From: Mycobacterium aquaticum
GTDB taxonomy: Bacteria > Actinomycetota > Actinomycetes > Mycobacteriales > Mycobacteriaceae
DNA: 64,000 nucleotides
Direction of reading: 5' to 3'
NCBI RefSeq assembly: GCF_002086485.1
Contig: NZ_MVHF01000022.1
Coordinates: 1 to 64,000, forward strand
Positions within the stretch are counted from its first letter, which is position 1, and each line of letters begins with the position of its first letter. The position numbers and the translations under genes were made by a program. Below, one piece after another: positions 44,431 to 54,554 of this stretch. The notes under the pieces are model-generated. The model ran no database searches. It saw nothing but the letters and a program-made list of their open reading frames with translations, and had not been told where the DNA came from.

Positions 44431-45179
44431 TGTCCTGCCGCAGCAGAGGCGTCAACGGCTTCGACGTCGTGCAGCCCGGCCGAGATCCGTTGGACTTCGC
44501 CGTAGAACGCCGAAAGCTGTTTGGGCTCAGCATGGTTGGCGAACGTGCGGCGATCCCACCACATCATCTTGGTTTGGTAGCGCTCGTCCGGATACGGCGT
44601 CGCAGGGATCTTCGCGGCGAGCACACCGCCGGAGGACAGCCAGCGCTTGAGCACGTAGGCCGCGGCGGTGGCCATCGCGAATCCGATGTCCAGGCGCATC
44701 ATGAAATGCAGCGGCATGCGGGCCAGGGTGTCCGTCAGTGCCCGGCTCTGGTCGGGGTCGTCGCACACCCACGCGGTCTTCATCTCGACGACGCCGAACG
44801 GCAGCCGGTCGTCGATCATCTTGCGCACCGCGCTGAGGCCGGGCTGGCCCGCCCACTCGACTGTGGCATGGCATTCGTCGGTGTGCTGATAGGGGCCTTT
44901 GGCGCGTAGGCCGCCGACCACCACGCCCGCTCGATTGATGCCTGCGCAGAACAATGCCGTGTCATCGCCCGTGCGCAGTGCGTCCATGTCGAGTGCCCGT
45001 TCCACGCCGTGCTTGCGATAGTTGCGTTGGGCCCCGTCGACATAGTCGTGCCACAATTCGCGTTCCGATCCAGGGGTCGCGATGACGATCGTGCAGTCGC
45101 TGCCCGGATCCCACCAACTGTGGGTTTGGTCCGCAGACAGGGTTGAACGAGCAGCGACATCGCGCTGGGGAGCGGTCAT
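44427..45179 (-). CDS. Conserved hypothetical protein of the moeY-dcpA operon
   Basis: The 250-residue product has no domain I can name with confidence. Its pattern of strands and helices (for example TIVIATPGSERELWHDYV, then FCAGINRAGVVVGGLRAKG and VWAC-like AWVCDDPDQSRALTDTLARM) recalls N-acyltransferase/GNAT folds. I chose the ATG at 45179; the longer frame starts in the intergenic region. It is the first gene of the operon with moeY and dcpA, and all three overlap, so their products probably work in the same process. Confidence 0.75.
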   Translation of the reverse strand: MTAPQRDVAARSTLSADQTHSWWDPGSDCTIVIATPGSERELWHDYVDGAQRNYRKHGVERALDMDALRTGDDTALFCAGINRAGVVVGGLRAKGPYQHTDECHATVEWAGQPGLSAVRKMIDDRLPFGVVEMKTAWVCDDPDQSRALTDTLARMPLHFMMRLDIGFAMATAAAYVLKRWLSSGGVLAAKIPATPYPDERYQTKMMWWDRRTFANHAEPKQLSAFYGEVQRISAGLHDVEAVDASAAAGQ

Positions 45180-45598
45180 TGGCGATCCATTTCGTCTGGC
45201 AGCCGCACCCCCCGACCGGTTCGGCTGATTTGTTGTGCGCACCACGGTTGTGCGATTACGCGAGATGAGTATCACGCCGCAGGGACAGGTAATTCCAGCT
45301 AGCAGACGAAACTTGTCCAGTAGTGTGTCCATTTCTGCAACCGGGAACTCCATTTATTTACGGAAGCGTGCAAATTTGGCAAATCTTATGGATGATAACG
45401 TTACTGGATATTCCTGCTGAATGTTTGTCGAGCAAAGTTTGTGCACCGCCGAGATTCGGCTTCACCATTCTTCGTGGCGGTTTCGGTCAGTTTTGCTGTC
45501 TGGACACGAGCCAGTCATACGCACGACGTTTCGGGCGGCGAGGCGATCGTGGCACCCGGGTCGAGTGCCCGGCAGGCGCACGGGTGAGAATCTGGTGG
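45180..45598. other. AT-richer intergenic region
   Basis: About 420 bases divide the leftward moeY operon from purU. The stretch at ~45300-45420 is clearly more AT-rich than the genome average and includes TTTGGCAAATCTTATGG and GATAACGTTACTGG. It should hold both divergent promoters. Small frames here are not supported by ribosome sites or similarity. Confidence 0.5.
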
Positions 45599-46492
45599 GT
45601 GAGCACCGAGGAGTACCCGAAGGCCAAAACCCTGCCGGTCCGTGATGTCGGCCGCCTCCTGCTGCGTTGTGCGGACCGACCGGGGCTGGTGGCAGCCATC
45701 AGCAGCTTTCTCACCGGGGCCGGTGCCAACATCGTGTCGCTGGATCAGCATTCGACCGAGCAGACCGGTGGCACCTTCATGCAGCGCACCATTTTCCACC
45801 TGCCCGGCTTGACCGCGGCCCGTGAGGAACTGGAGCGCGAGTTCCGGCAGCGGGTGGCCGAGCCGTTCGAGATGGACTTTCGGCTCACCGAGGCCGCCAA
45901 GCCAAAACGAGTGGCGCTGATGGCATCCCGGGAGGATCACTGCCTGCTCGACCTGCTGTGGCGCAACCGCCGCGGTGAGTTGGACATGTCCGTGGTAATG
46001 GTCATCTCGAACCACCCGGACCTCGCCGAACAGGTTCGTGCGTTCGGCGTGCCGTACATCTACGTCCCGGCGACCCGCGACAATCGGGCAGAAGCCGAGC
46101 AGCGACTGCTCGAACTCCTGCGTGGCAACGTCGACCTCGTCGTGCTCGCGCGGTACATGCAGATCCTCACTCCGGAGTTCCTCGACGCCATCGGGTGTCC
46201 GCTGATCAACATCCATCATTCGTTCCTGCCCGCGTTCATCGGCGCCGCACCGTATCGACGGGCCAAAGAGCGGGGCGTGAAACTGGTCGGGGCCACAGCG
46301 CATTACGTGACGGGTGACCTCGACGAAGGGCCGATCATCGAACAGGACGTGGTTCGGGTCGATCATCGCCACGCCGTCGAGGACCTGGTGCGCCTCGGCT
46401 CCGACGTCGAGCGGGTGGTGTTGTCACGCGCGGTGCTGTGGCACTGTGAGGATCGCGTCATCCGGTTCGGGAACCAGACCGTAGTGTTCTGA
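45599..46492 (+). CDS. purU: Formyltetrahydrofolate deformylase
   Basis: The 297-residue product has an N-terminal ACT domain ([25 protein letters not shown]) and a C-terminal formyltransferase-type domain. The active-site residues are visible: Asn and His in [17 protein letters not shown], and Asp in [19 protein letters not shown]. It hydrolyses 10-formyl-tetrahydrofolate to formate and tetrahydrofolate, feeding purine synthesis and balancing one-carbon pools. The long frame begins far upstream; GTG at 45599 (STEEYPKAK) fits the family length, although GTG at 45584 is possible. Confidence 0.93.
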   Translation: MSTEEYPKAKTLPVRDVGRLLLRCADRPGLVAAISSFLTGAGANIVSLDQHSTEQTGGTFMQRTIFHLPGLTAAREELEREFRQRVAEPFEMDFRLTEAAKPKRVALMASREDHCLLDLLWRNRRGELDMSVVMVISNHPDLAEQVRAFGVPYIYVPATRDNRAEAEQRLLELLRGNVDLVVLARYMQILTPEFLDAIGCPLINIHHSFLPAFIGAAPYRRAKERGVKLVGATAHYVTGDLDEGPIIEQDVVRVDHRHAVEDLVRLGSDVERVVLSRAVLWHCEDRVIRFGNQTVVF

Positions 46493-46525
46493 ACGTCGTT
46501 CGGGTGCGGTCCGAGAGGAGTTGCG

Positions 46526-46978
46526 ATGAAGGTGTTCAGTGGGCTCGACGAGTTCGTGGCGGCGGCAGGCAGTGAGCTCGGACCGACCGAGTGGATGGAG
46601 ATCACCCAAGACCGCGTGAATCTGTTCGCCGACGCGACCGACGACCACCAGTGGATCCATGTCGACCCGGACAAGGCAGCCGGCGGTCCGTTCGGCGGGA
46701 CCATCGCACACGGGCTGCTCACCCTGTCGCTGCTGCCGCACTTCACGCACGAGCTCTACCGCGTCGACAACATCGCGATGGCGATCAACTACGGCTACAA
46801 CAAAGTTCGCTTCATCACACCGGTGAAGGTCGGCGCCCGGGTGCGGGCCCGCGCGCGGATCGACGACGTCGCCAAGCTCGACGGTGCGGTACAGGCGACC
46901 GTGACGGTGACCGTGGAGATCGACGGCGCGGCCAAGCCCGCCGCGGTGGCCGAGTCCATCGTCCGATTCATCGGCTGA
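46526..46978 (+). CDS. MaoC-like (R)-specific enoyl-CoA hydratase
   Basis: The 150-residue product is a single hot-dog domain of the MaoC/hydratase-2 type, with FADATDDHQWIHVD carrying the Asp/His catalytic pair and GGTIAHGLLTLSL following. It would hydrate trans-2-enoyl-CoA to (R)-3-hydroxyacyl-CoA. A GAGAGGAG ribosome site precedes the ATG. It lies 33 bases after purU and begins the acyl-CoA catabolic stretch. Confidence 0.9.
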   Translation: MKVFSGLDEFVAAAGSELGPTEWMEITQDRVNLFADATDDHQWIHVDPDKAAGGPFGGTIAHGLLTLSLLPHFTHELYRVDNIAMAINYGYNKVRFITPVKVGARVRARARIDDVAKLDGAVQATVTVTVEIDGAAKPAAVAESIVRFIG

Positions 46979-47050
46979 GGTTTTCCCGGCGAGCAGTCGC
47001 TCGGGTACCCGACACGCCGGTGTTCCGGGACCCTTGGTGTCTGCTCGCGG

Positions 47051-47188
47051 TGGGGATATCTGCATTCCGACGTGCGTGCCGAGGATGTCGTGTCGAGCCT
47101 CCTTGGCATCTTCCTCGCCAGCCAATCGCGCGAGCAGGCGGGCAGGCTGCTCGATCTGTTGGTCGACGGCCTGGTCGCATCGCGCTGA
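47051..47188 (+). pseudogene. C-terminal remnant of a TetR regulator
   Basis: A frame without its own start encodes a peptide with RAEDVVSSLLGIFLAS and REQAGRLLDLLVDGL, the helical C-terminal signature of many mycobacterial TetR proteins, then a TGA. No helix-turn-helix domain is present upstream, where the MaoC gene ends. It looks like a decayed or truncated regulator gene, left between the hydratase and the SDR. The frame happens to be in phase with the MaoC gene, separated by its stop. Confidence 0.55.
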
Positions 47189-47277
47189 AAGTTCGGCTGT
47201 GTGCGGATGATGCAGTGCCGCAATATCTCCCGGCCGCTTCGCCATGGCGGCGTTGCGGGGATGCGGAAGTCGACCGG

Positions 47278-48099
47278 TCAGAACTGGGTGGAGCCCAGAT
47301 CGACGGCGACCCGGCTCGCGGTGACGAACCGGGATTCATCGCTTGCCAACCAGCAGGCGGCGTCGGCGATGTCTTCGGGCTCGGCGATGAAGTCCGGAAG
47401 GAAGGGCGTGACCATCTGCATCAGGCCCGGGTTGGTCTCGTTGGCCCGGTTGAGCGCGGCCATCATGTCCCCCGTGCCCATCGGGGTGTTGACAGCGCCG
47501 GGATGCAGACTGTTCACCCGGATCTTGTGCTTGCCGAGTTCGGCCGCGAACGCTCGGGCCAGCCCGGTGACGCCGTGCTTGCTGGCCGTGTAGTGCACCA
47601 TGAATGGCTGCATCTTGATGCCTGCCGCGGAGCTGATCAAGATGATCGAGCCGCCGCGCCCACCGTCGATGATGTGCTGAGCCCCGGCCATGACGGTGTT
47701 CCAGGTTCCGGTGAGGTTGATGTCGATGACATCGCGGAACGACTCGGGTGTGGTCTCGTTCCAGGCCTCCGGAACGGTGATGCCCGCGTTGGCGATGATG
47801 ATGTCGAGCCTGCCGAACTCCGCGACACCCTTGTCGACGACGGCCCGCAGCCCCTCCAGATCCCGCGTGTCCACGGCGGCGGCGAGCACACGCCGGCCCG
47901 TGGCCTCGACCAGCCGGACCGTCTCGGCCAGATCGTCGGGTGTGGCGGAATCGTAAGGGACACTGGGCGGCAGCGGACCGGCGATGTCGATCGCGATGAC
48001 GTCGGCGCCCTCCTTGGCCATCCGGACGGCGTGTGCGCGGCCCTGGCCGCGGGCTGCTCCCGTGATGAAGGCGACTTTCCCGGTGAGCCGGTCACTCAT
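47278..48099 (-). CDS. Mycofactocin-coupled SDR family oxidoreductase
   Basis: The 273-residue short-chain dehydrogenase has TGAARGQGRAHAVRMAKEGADVIAIDI at the nucleotide site, then NAG, and the catalytic Ser and YTASK. The opening glycine motif plus the DIAGPL-type insertion are typical of the SDR group whose bound nicotinamide is recycled through mycofactocin. The substrate should be a secondary alcohol. It follows the dehydrogenase gene by nine bases with an AAGGAG site, in one operon. Confidence 0.87.
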   Translation of the reverse strand: MSDRLTGKVAFITGAARGQGRAHAVRMAKEGADVIAIDIAGPLPPSVPYDSATPDDLAETVRLVEATGRRVLAAAVDTRDLEGLRAVVDKGVAEFGRLDIIIANAGITVPEAWNETTPESFRDVIDINLTGTWNTVMAGAQHIIDGGRGGSIILISSAAGIKMQPFMVHYTASKHGVTGLARAFAAELGKHKIRVNSLHPGAVNTPMGTGDMMAALNRANETNPGLMQMVTPFLPDFIAEPEDIADAACWLASDESRFVTASRVAVDLGSTQF

Positions 48100-48108
48100 C
48101 GATACTCC

Positions 48109-49296
48109 TTAGCGGTGGGTGTTGCGCTGCGCGGCCTTGACCAGGCCGCCGCCGATGATGAGACGCTGGATCTCGCTGGTGCCCTCGTACAGCCGTAGCA
48201 ATCGGACTTCGCGATAGATGCGCTCCACGGGGACCTCACGCATGTAGCCGGTGCCGCCGTGGATCTGCACTGCGAGATCGGCCACGTTGCCTGCCATTTC
48301 GGTACAGAACAGCTTGGCGGCGGACGGGGCGATGCGGCGATCCTCGCCCGACACCCACTGGCGGGCGGCATCGCGTACCAACGCCCGCCCCGCCATGACG
48401 CCGGTCTGCTGGTCGGCGATCATCGCTTGGACGAGCTGGAAGTTGCCGATCGGCTCGCCACCCTGGGTGGCCGCGGCGGCGTAGGCCACCGACTCGTCGA
48501 GGGCGCGCTGTGCTGAGCCGACGGCCAGTGCGGCGATGTGTACTCGGCCGCGCGCCAGCGACGTCATCGCGGCCCGGTAACCCACGTCTTCGCTCCCACC
48601 GACCAGGGCGCCGCCCGGAACGCGGACGTCGGTGAAGCTGACATCGGCTGTCCAGGCGCCTTCTTGCCCCATCTTGGCGTCTTTGGCGCCGACCTCTACA
48701 CCGGCTGCGTCGGCAGGCACGAGAAAGACAGCGATGCCCGGTCCCGCGTCATCGGCGGGCCGGGTCCGGGCGAACACCACGAACAGATCGGCGGTCGGGG
48801 CATTGGTGATGAAGCGCTTCTGGCCGTCGATCACCCAGTCGTCCCCGTCGCGAACCGCCTTGGTGCGTAACCCCGCCGGGTTCGAACCCGCTCCGGGTTC
48901 GGTGAGCGCGAACGATGCCACGACGTCCCCGGAGGCGATGCCTTCGAGCCACTGGGTCTTCTGCTCATCGGTGCCGAAGCCGACCAGGACCTGGCCGGCA
49001 ATACCGTTGTTGGTTCCGAACATCGACCGCAGCGCCAGGGCGGTGTAGCCGAATTCCATTGCCAGTTCGACATCTTGGGCGAGGTTGAGACCGAGGCCGC
49101 CCCATCGCTGCGGTATGGCGTAGCCGAACAGGCCCATGTTCTTGGCCTGGTCACGCAGGTCGTCGGGCACCTTGTCGGTCGCCAGGATCTCGTTCTCGCG
49201 GGGCACCACGGCTGTGCGGATGAAGCTGCGGGTCTGCGCGAGGATCTCCTGAAAATCCTCGTCGCTGACTTCTGTGGCGGCCGCAGTGGTGGTCAC
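48109..49296 (-). CDS. Acyl-CoA dehydrogenase
   Basis: The 395-residue product has [24 protein letters not shown] and the C-terminal [13 protein letters not shown]-type motif with its catalytic Glu (LYEGTSEIQ), so it is a full acyl-CoA dehydrogenase. It starts with GTG at 49296 after GGAGCTG. It precedes the mycofactocin-type SDR and is divergent from the FabG-like operon; the gap holds a dyad that could bind a TetR. Confidence 0.92.
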   Translation of the reverse strand: MTTTAAATEVSDEDFQEILAQTRSFIRTAVVPRENEILATDKVPDDLRDQAKNMGLFGYAIPQRWGGLGLNLAQDVELAMEFGYTALALRSMFGTNNGIAGQVLVGFGTDEQKTQWLEGIASGDVVASFALTEPGAGSNPAGLRTKAVRDGDDWVIDGQKRFITNAPTADLFVVFARTRPADDAGPGIAVFLVPADAAGVEVGAKDAKMGQEGAWTADVSFTDVRVPGGALVGGSEDVGYRAAMTSLARGRVHIAALAVGSAQRALDESVAYAAAATQGGEPIGNFQLVQAMIADQQTGVMAGRALVRDAARQWVSGEDRRIAPSAAKLFCTEMAGNVADLAVQIHGGTGYMREVPVERIYREVRLLRLYEGTSEIQRLIIGGGLVKAAQRNTHR

Positions 49297-49341
49297 GAGG
49301 CAGCTCCATTTCCTTCACGCGGGAACTCAGGGGTCAGTGTT

Positions 49342-49370
49342 TGCAATATCGTATATGAAATATGATCGGG
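49342..49370. promoter_or_regulatory. Operator-like dyad in a divergent promoter
   Basis: ATCGTAT-ATGAA-ATATGAT (49348-49366) is an imperfect inverted repeat in an AT-rich patch between the divergent genes at 49296 and 49409. ATATCGTA, part of it, recurs in the dyad before the thiolase at 59861. It is a candidate site for the GntR or TetR regulators of this island. Confidence 0.4.
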
Positions 49371-49408
49371 CGCTGATGGAGCCCCACGAGCGAGAGTTAG
49401 GTGATCAG

Positions 49409-50149
49409 GTGTCATTGCTTACCGGCCAGACTGCGGTGGTGACCGGCGGTGCTCAGGGCCTTGGCCTGGCCATCGCGCAGCGGTTCGTCGACGAGGGTGC
49501 CCGGGTGGTGCTCGGGGATCTCAACCTGGAGGCGACCCAAGCGGCGGCCGCCCAGCTCGGTGGCCCCGAGGTGGCCGCCGCGGTCCGGTGTGATGTGACC
49601 TCGTCTGCCGACGTCGAAGCCCTTGTGCAAGCCGCCGTGCAGCGGTTCGGCGGTCTGGACATCATGGTCAACAACGCAGGCATCACTCGGGATGCGACGT
49701 TGCGCAAGATGACCGAGGACCAGTTCGATCAGGTCATCGCCGTGCACCTGAAGGGCACCTGGAACGGCACCAAGTCGGCCGCGGCGATCATGCGGGAGAA
49801 CAAGCGCGGCGCGATCGTGAACATGTCGTCGATCTCCGGCAAGGTCGGCCTGATCGGCCAGACCAACTATTCGGCAGCCAAGGCCGGCATCGTCGGCATG
49901 ACGAAGGCCGCAGCCAAGGAACTGGCACATCTGGGCGTGCGAGTCAACGCGATTCAGCCCGGCCTGATCCGCTCGGCGATGACCGAGGCCATGCCGCAAC
50001 GTATTTGGGACCAGAAGCTCGCCGAGGTACCGATGGGCCGCGCAGGCGAACCCGACGAGGTCGCCAAGGTCGCGCTGTTCCTGGCCAGTGATCTGTCGTC
50101 GTACATGACCGGCACAGTGCTCGAGGTGACCGGCGGGCGATACGTGTGA
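49409..50149 (+). CDS. FabG-like SDR (3-oxoacyl reductase/3-hydroxyacyl-CoA dehydrogenase)
   Basis: The 246-residue SDR has [22 protein letters not shown], Ser in NMSSISG and YSAAKAG, the full catalytic set. FabG-like proteins in catabolic clusters usually oxidise 3-hydroxyacyl-CoA. The frame extends upstream into the operator-like dyad; GTG at 49409 with AGGTGA before it is preferred. Its stop overlaps the thiolase start (GTGA). Confidence 0.9.
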   Translation: MSLLTGQTAVVTGGAQGLGLAIAQRFVDEGARVVLGDLNLEATQAAAAQLGGPEVAAAVRCDVTSSADVEALVQAAVQRFGGLDIMVNNAGITRDATLRKMTEDQFDQVIAVHLKGTWNGTKSAAAIMRENKRGAIVNMSSISGKVGLIGQTNYSAAKAGIVGMTKAAAKELAHLGVRVNAIQPGLIRSAMTEAMPQRIWDQKLAEVPMGRAGEPDEVAKVALFLASDLSSYMTGTVLEVTGGRYV

Positions 50150-51366
50150 GTGCGCGCGACGCCGTCATCTGCGAACCGGTTCGCACGCCGATCGGCCGCT
50201 ACGGCGGCGTGTTCGCGTCGCTGTCCGCCGTCGAACTCGGCGTCGCGGCGCTCACGGGTCTGCTGGAACGCACCGGCGTCGCACCGGAGGCGGTGCAGGA
50301 CGTGATCCTCGGCCACTGCTACCCGAACAGCGACGCCCCCGCGATCGGCCGGGTGGTGGCACTGGATGCGGGTCTACCGGTGACCGTTCCGGGCATGCAG
50401 GTCGACCGGCGCTGCGGTTCCGGTCTTCAGGCCGTGATCCAGGCGTGCCTGCAGGTGCGCAGCGGTGACAACGATCTCGTCGTGGCCGGTGGCACCGAGA
50501 GCATGAGCAACGTCGCGTTCTACTCCACCGACATGCGGTGGGGCGGATCCCGTGGCGGCGTGCAGATCCACGACGGGCTCGCGCGCGGACGTACCACCGC
50601 GGGTGGGCAGTTCTACCCGGTGCCCGGCGGCATGCTGGAGACAGCGGAAAACCTACGTCGTGAGTACGGCATCACGCGCGCCGAACAGGATGAGCTCGCG
50701 GTGCGGTCGCATCAACGTGCGGTGGCTGCGCAGACCGCCGGTGTACTGGCCGAGGAGATCATTCCGGTTACCGTCCGCTCGCGGAAAGGCGACACCGTCA
50801 TCAGCACCGATGAACACCCACGCGCCGACACCACGGTCGAGGCGCTGGCCAAGCTCAAACCCGTTCTGCTCAAACAAGACCCGGACGCCACGGTGACCGC
50901 GGGCAATTCCAGCGGCCAGAACGACGCGGCGTCGATGTGCATCGTCGCCACACCGGACAAGGCTGCCGAACTGGGTCTGACCCCGCTGGTGCGGCTGGTG
51001 TCCTGGGGTGTGGCCGGGGTCGCGCCCAACGTGATGGGTATCGGCCCGGTGCCTGCGACCGAGTCCGCACTGACCAAGGCCGGGCTGGATCTTTCGGATA
51101 TCGACCTCATCGAACTCAACGAGGCCTTCGCCGCGCAGGCGCTCGCGGTGATGAAGGTATGGCAGTTCGGGGCGGCTGACCACGAGCGCATCAACGTGCA
51201 CGGCTCGGGCATCTCGCTGGGCCACCCGGTCGGGGCCACCGGAGGTCGGATGCTGGCGACGCTCGCGCGGGAACTGCAGCGCCGCGACGCGCGCTTCGGC
51301 CTGGAGACCATGTGCATAGGTGGCGGGCAGGGGCTGGCCGCCGTGTTCGAAAGGGTGGCATCGTGA
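50146..51366 (+). CDS. Acetyl-CoA acyltransferase (thiolase)
   Basis: The 406-residue thiolase has the nucleophile in RRCGSGLQ (~Cys90), [15 protein letters not shown] and the C-terminal CIGGGQG. It cleaves 3-oxoacyl-CoA with CoA. The GTG start overlaps the SDR stop, and its stop overlaps the acyl-CoA dehydrogenase start by GTGA, so this run is translationally coupled. Confidence 0.93.
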   Translation: MSARDAVICEPVRTPIGRYGGVFASLSAVELGVAALTGLLERTGVAPEAVQDVILGHCYPNSDAPAIGRVVALDAGLPVTVPGMQVDRRCGSGLQAVIQACLQVRSGDNDLVVAGGTESMSNVAFYSTDMRWGGSRGGVQIHDGLARGRTTAGGQFYPVPGGMLETAENLRREYGITRAEQDELAVRSHQRAVAAQTAGVLAEEIIPVTVRSRKGDTVISTDEHPRADTTVEALAKLKPVLLKQDPDATVTAGNSSGQNDAASMCIVATPDKAAELGLTPLVRLVSWGVAGVAPNVMGIGPVPATESALTKAGLDLSDIDLIELNEAFAAQALAVMKVWQFGAADHERINVHGSGISLGHPVGATGGRMLATLARELQRRDARFGLETMCIGGGQGLAAVFERVAS

Positions 51367-52556
51367 CCAGGCTTGCGCAAACCCTGGGGCTCACCGAGTT
51401 CCAAACCGAGATCGTCTCGACGGTAAGGCAATTCGTCGACAAGGAAGTGATCCCGACCGCCCAGGAGCTGGAGCATTCCGACACCTACCCGCAGGCCATC
51501 GTCGATCAGATGAAAGAGATGGGTCTGTTCGGACTGATGATCCCCGAGGAGTACGGCGGCCTCGGCGAATCGCTGCTCACGTACGCGCTGTGCGTCGAGG
51601 AACTGGCCCGCGGGTGGATGAGCGTGTCCGGCGTGATCAACACCCACTTCATCGTGGCCTACATGATCCGGCAGCACGGCACCGACGCCCAGAAGCAGAA
51701 GTTCCTGCCGCGCATGGCCACCGGGGAAACCCGTGGTGCGTTCTCGATGTCCGAACCCGAGCTGGGCTCCGACATCGCCGCGATCCGTACCCGTGCCATC
51801 AAGCAGAGCAACGGTGACTACGTCATCGACGGCCAGAAGATGTGGCTCACCAATGGTGGTAGTTCGACGCTCGTGGCAACGCTGGTACGTACCGACGAAG
51901 GCGCGGACAAGCCACACCGCAACCTCACCGCATTCCTGGTGGAGAAGCCCACCGGTTTCGGGGAAGTGGTTGCGGGGCTGACCATTCCGGGAAAGCTCGA
52001 CAAGCTCGGCTACAAGGGTATCGACACCACCGAGCTGATCTTCGACGGCTACCGCGCCGCTGCCGATGACGTCCTCGGTGGCGTCACCGGCCAAGGGTTC
52101 TTCCAGATGATGGACGGCGTCGAGGTCGGCCGCGTCAACGTGTCTGCCCGCGCCTGCGGCGTCGGCATCCGGGCCTTCGAACTCGCGGTGCGCTACGCCC
52201 AGCAGCGTCAGACCTTCGGTAGGCCGATCGCCGAGCACCAGGCCGTCGCATTCCAATTGGCAGAGATGGCAACGAAAGTCGAAGCCGCCCACCTCATGAT
52301 GGTCAACGCTGCCCGGCTCAAGGACTCCGGTGAACGCAACGACGTGGCCGCCGGTATGGCCAAGTACCTGGCCAGTGAATTCTGCTCGGAGGTAACGCAG
52401 CAGAGTTTCCGGATCCACGGTGGCTACGGCTACTCCAAGGAGTACGAGATCGAGCGGTTGATGCGCGACGCACCGTTCCTGCTGATCGGCGAGGGCACCA
52501 GCGAGATCCAGAAGAACATCATCAGCAAGCGGCTGCTGTCCGACTATCGGATCTGA
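51363..52556 (+). CDS. Acyl-CoA dehydrogenase
   Basis: The 397-residue product has FSMSEPELGSDIA (flavin region), KMWLTNGG, RQTFGRPIAEHQ and IGEGTSEIQKNI with the catalytic Glu. GTG at 51363 overlaps the thiolase stop. It probably oxidises the acyl-CoA that the same operon's SDR and thiolase finish. Confidence 0.92.
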   Translation: MTRLAQTLGLTEFQTEIVSTVRQFVDKEVIPTAQELEHSDTYPQAIVDQMKEMGLFGLMIPEEYGGLGESLLTYALCVEELARGWMSVSGVINTHFIVAYMIRQHGTDAQKQKFLPRMATGETRGAFSMSEPELGSDIAAIRTRAIKQSNGDYVIDGQKMWLTNGGSSTLVATLVRTDEGADKPHRNLTAFLVEKPTGFGEVVAGLTIPGKLDKLGYKGIDTTELIFDGYRAAADDVLGGVTGQGFFQMMDGVEVGRVNVSARACGVGIRAFELAVRYAQQRQTFGRPIAEHQAVAFQLAEMATKVEAAHLMMVNAARLKDSGERNDVAAGMAKYLASEFCSEVTQQSFRIHGGYGYSKEYEIERLMRDAPFLLIGEGTSEIQKNIISKRLLSDYRI

Positions 52557-52559
52557 ACC

Positions 52560-53228
52560 GTGACCGTTCCCGATTTCGCTTCGCGCCCACAGCTTGCCGA
52601 GGATGTCGCGCGTCTCATCCGCCGGCGGATCTTCGACGGCACGTACCCGTCGGGAAAGTTCATCCGCCTCGAGCAGCTCGCGGCCGAACTCGGCATCAGC
52701 GTCACGCCCGTGCGCGAAGCACTGTTCGGACTGCGCGCCGAGGGTCTGCTCACCCAACAACCCCGGCGCGGGTTCCTGGTGCTGCCCGTCACCCGTCGGG
52801 ACATCGACGATGTGGCGGGCGTGCAGGCCCACATCGGCGGCCAGTTGGCCGCCCGTGCGGCAGGCCAGATCACCGATGGCCAGCTCGACGAACTTGACCG
52901 GATCCAGCGGGAATTGGAAGACGCGTATGCACACAACGACCATGAGCGGGCCGTCCGGCTCAACCATGCGTTCCATCGGGGCGTGAACCGGGCGGCGGAG
53001 TCGCCGAAGCTGGCGCAGCTGATGTCCCAGATCACCCGCTACGCCCTGGAATCGGTCTACCCCACGGTGGAAGGTTGGCCGGAGCAGTCCACCCATGATC
53101 ACCGCCGGATCCTGGCCGCCCTCAAGGCACGCGACGGGGATTCGGCCCGCGACGCCATGGCCGAGCATCTGTGCGCAGCATCCAAGCCGCTCGGCGACCA
53201 CCTGGAGCGCATGGGCGTCTTGGAGTAG
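52560..53228 (+). CDS. GntR-family regulator (FadR/FCD type)
   Basis: The 222-residue product has the GntR winged helix (residues ~10-75; LEQLAAELGISVTPVREALFGLRAEGLL) and an FCD ligand domain with His/Asp residues for metal and ligand. It begins with GTG three bases after the dehydrogenase stop, so it is in the same operon and likely controls it in response to an acyl-CoA or acid. Confidence 0.9.
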   Translation: MTVPDFASRPQLAEDVARLIRRRIFDGTYPSGKFIRLEQLAAELGISVTPVREALFGLRAEGLLTQQPRRGFLVLPVTRRDIDDVAGVQAHIGGQLAARAAGQITDGQLDELDRIQRELEDAYAHNDHERAVRLNHAFHRGVNRAAESPKLAQLMSQITRYALESVYPTVEGWPEQSTHDHRRILAALKARDGDSARDAMAEHLCAASKPLGDHLERMGVLE

Positions 53229-53259
53229 AGGCACGGACACTCGAGTGAAAGGTCAGTGA

Positions 53260-54447
53260 ATGCCAGGCGTTCTCGACGGGATTCGAGTTCTCGACTACGG
53301 CCGGTTCATCGCCGCGCCGTGGTGCAGCGCGATCCTGGCGGACATGGGCGCCGACGTGTTGCGGGTGGAGAAGCGTGAGGGCGGCGAGGACCGGTGGGTG
53401 CAGGCCGTCACCGAAGGCGGTGAGGGCGGCACGTTTCTGCAGTGCAATCGCAACAAGCGCTCGCTCACCCTGGATTCGACGACGCCCGACGGCGCGGAGA
53501 TCACCCGGCGTCTGGTGGCCCGGTCCGACATCGTCATCGCCAACATGCCTGCGGCGGGCATGCGGGCCAGCGGTCTGGACTACGAAACCCTCAGAACGGT
53601 CAAGCCGGACATCATCCTGGCCAGCGCCACCGCCTACGGCGAAGGGGGCCCGTACAGCGACAAGATCGGGTTCGACGGTGCCGGGCAGGTGATGTCCGGT
53701 GCGGTCTATCGGCAAGGTCTGCCGGAGCTGCCGATTCGAACGGTGGTGCCCTACGCGGATTTCGGGACGGCGTTGACCCTGACGATCGGGGTGATGATGG
53801 CGCTCTATCACCGGGATCGGACTGGTGAAGGGCAGCATGTCGAGGGTGCGCTGTTGCCGACCGCGCTCATGTTGTCCAACGCGTTCCTGATCGAGCGGGA
53901 CCTGTTGCAGGTCGACAAACCCAGGATGGGCAACCGCGGTGCCTCGGTGGCGCCGTGCGATCTCTACCGCACCGCCGACAGGCAGTGGGTGCTGCTGCAG
54001 GTTGCCGGTCAGCCCATGTTCAAACGGTGGTGCCGGCTGGTCGGCCGGGACGAGTTGTTCGACGACCCGCGCTTCGCCGACGACGACACCAGGTGGGCCA
54101 ACGGGGACATCCTCAACGACATCATGGCCGACTGGTGTGCCGACAAAACCAAGGCGGAGGTGCTGGCACTGCTGGAAGCAGCCAAAATGCCTGCGGCACC
54201 TCTGCATTCGACCCAAGACGTGCTCGACGACCCCCATGTGCGGGCCATGGGCTACCTTCATCGGATATCGTTTCCGGGAGCCTCCCGCGACGTCCCCATC
54301 ATCGAAACACCGTTCCGGATGTCGGCGACACCGGGCTCGATCCGCAGGCGTGCACCGTTGCTCGGCGAGCACACCGACGAGGTACTCGGTGAGATCGGCT
54401 ATGACGCAGCGCGAATCGCCGAGCTGCGGGCCAACGCCGTCGTGTGA
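53260..54447 (+). CDS. Class III CoA transferase (CaiB/BaiF family)
   Basis: The 395-residue product shows RVLDYGRFIAAPWCSAILADMGADVLRVEK at the start, and GFDGAGQVMSG with the catalytic Asp at about 150. These enzymes move CoA from one acid to another. The start has AAAGGTC before the ATG. It lies 31 bases after the GntR gene and may activate the substrate acid using succinyl-CoA or a product CoA ester. Confidence 0.92.
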   Translation: MPGVLDGIRVLDYGRFIAAPWCSAILADMGADVLRVEKREGGEDRWVQAVTEGGEGGTFLQCNRNKRSLTLDSTTPDGAEITRRLVARSDIVIANMPAAGMRASGLDYETLRTVKPDIILASATAYGEGGPYSDKIGFDGAGQVMSGAVYRQGLPELPIRTVVPYADFGTALTLTIGVMMALYHRDRTGEGQHVEGALLPTALMLSNAFLIERDLLQVDKPRMGNRGASVAPCDLYRTADRQWVLLQVAGQPMFKRWCRLVGRDELFDDPRFADDDTRWANGDILNDIMADWCADKTKAEVLALLEAAKMPAAPLHSTQDVLDDPHVRAMGYLHRISFPGASRDVPIIETPFRMSATPGSIRRRAPLLGEHTDEVLGEIGYDAARIAELRANAVV

Positions 54448-54554
54448 ACTCTCGAGCCGCACGCACGCAAGTCGAGTAGCGGACTACTCGTGCTGCCCAC
54501 TGGTCGGAGTGGATATTTTCAGTGAGCCCACAGTTACCACCCAGGGAGGCTGCC

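Noticed and set aside
50712-53240. Minus-strand frame of 842 codons opposite thiolase, acyl-CoA dehydrogenase and GntR genes
   Set aside because: Very long antisense frames are common in high-GC DNA; the plus-strand genes have intact motifs, coupled starts and stops.
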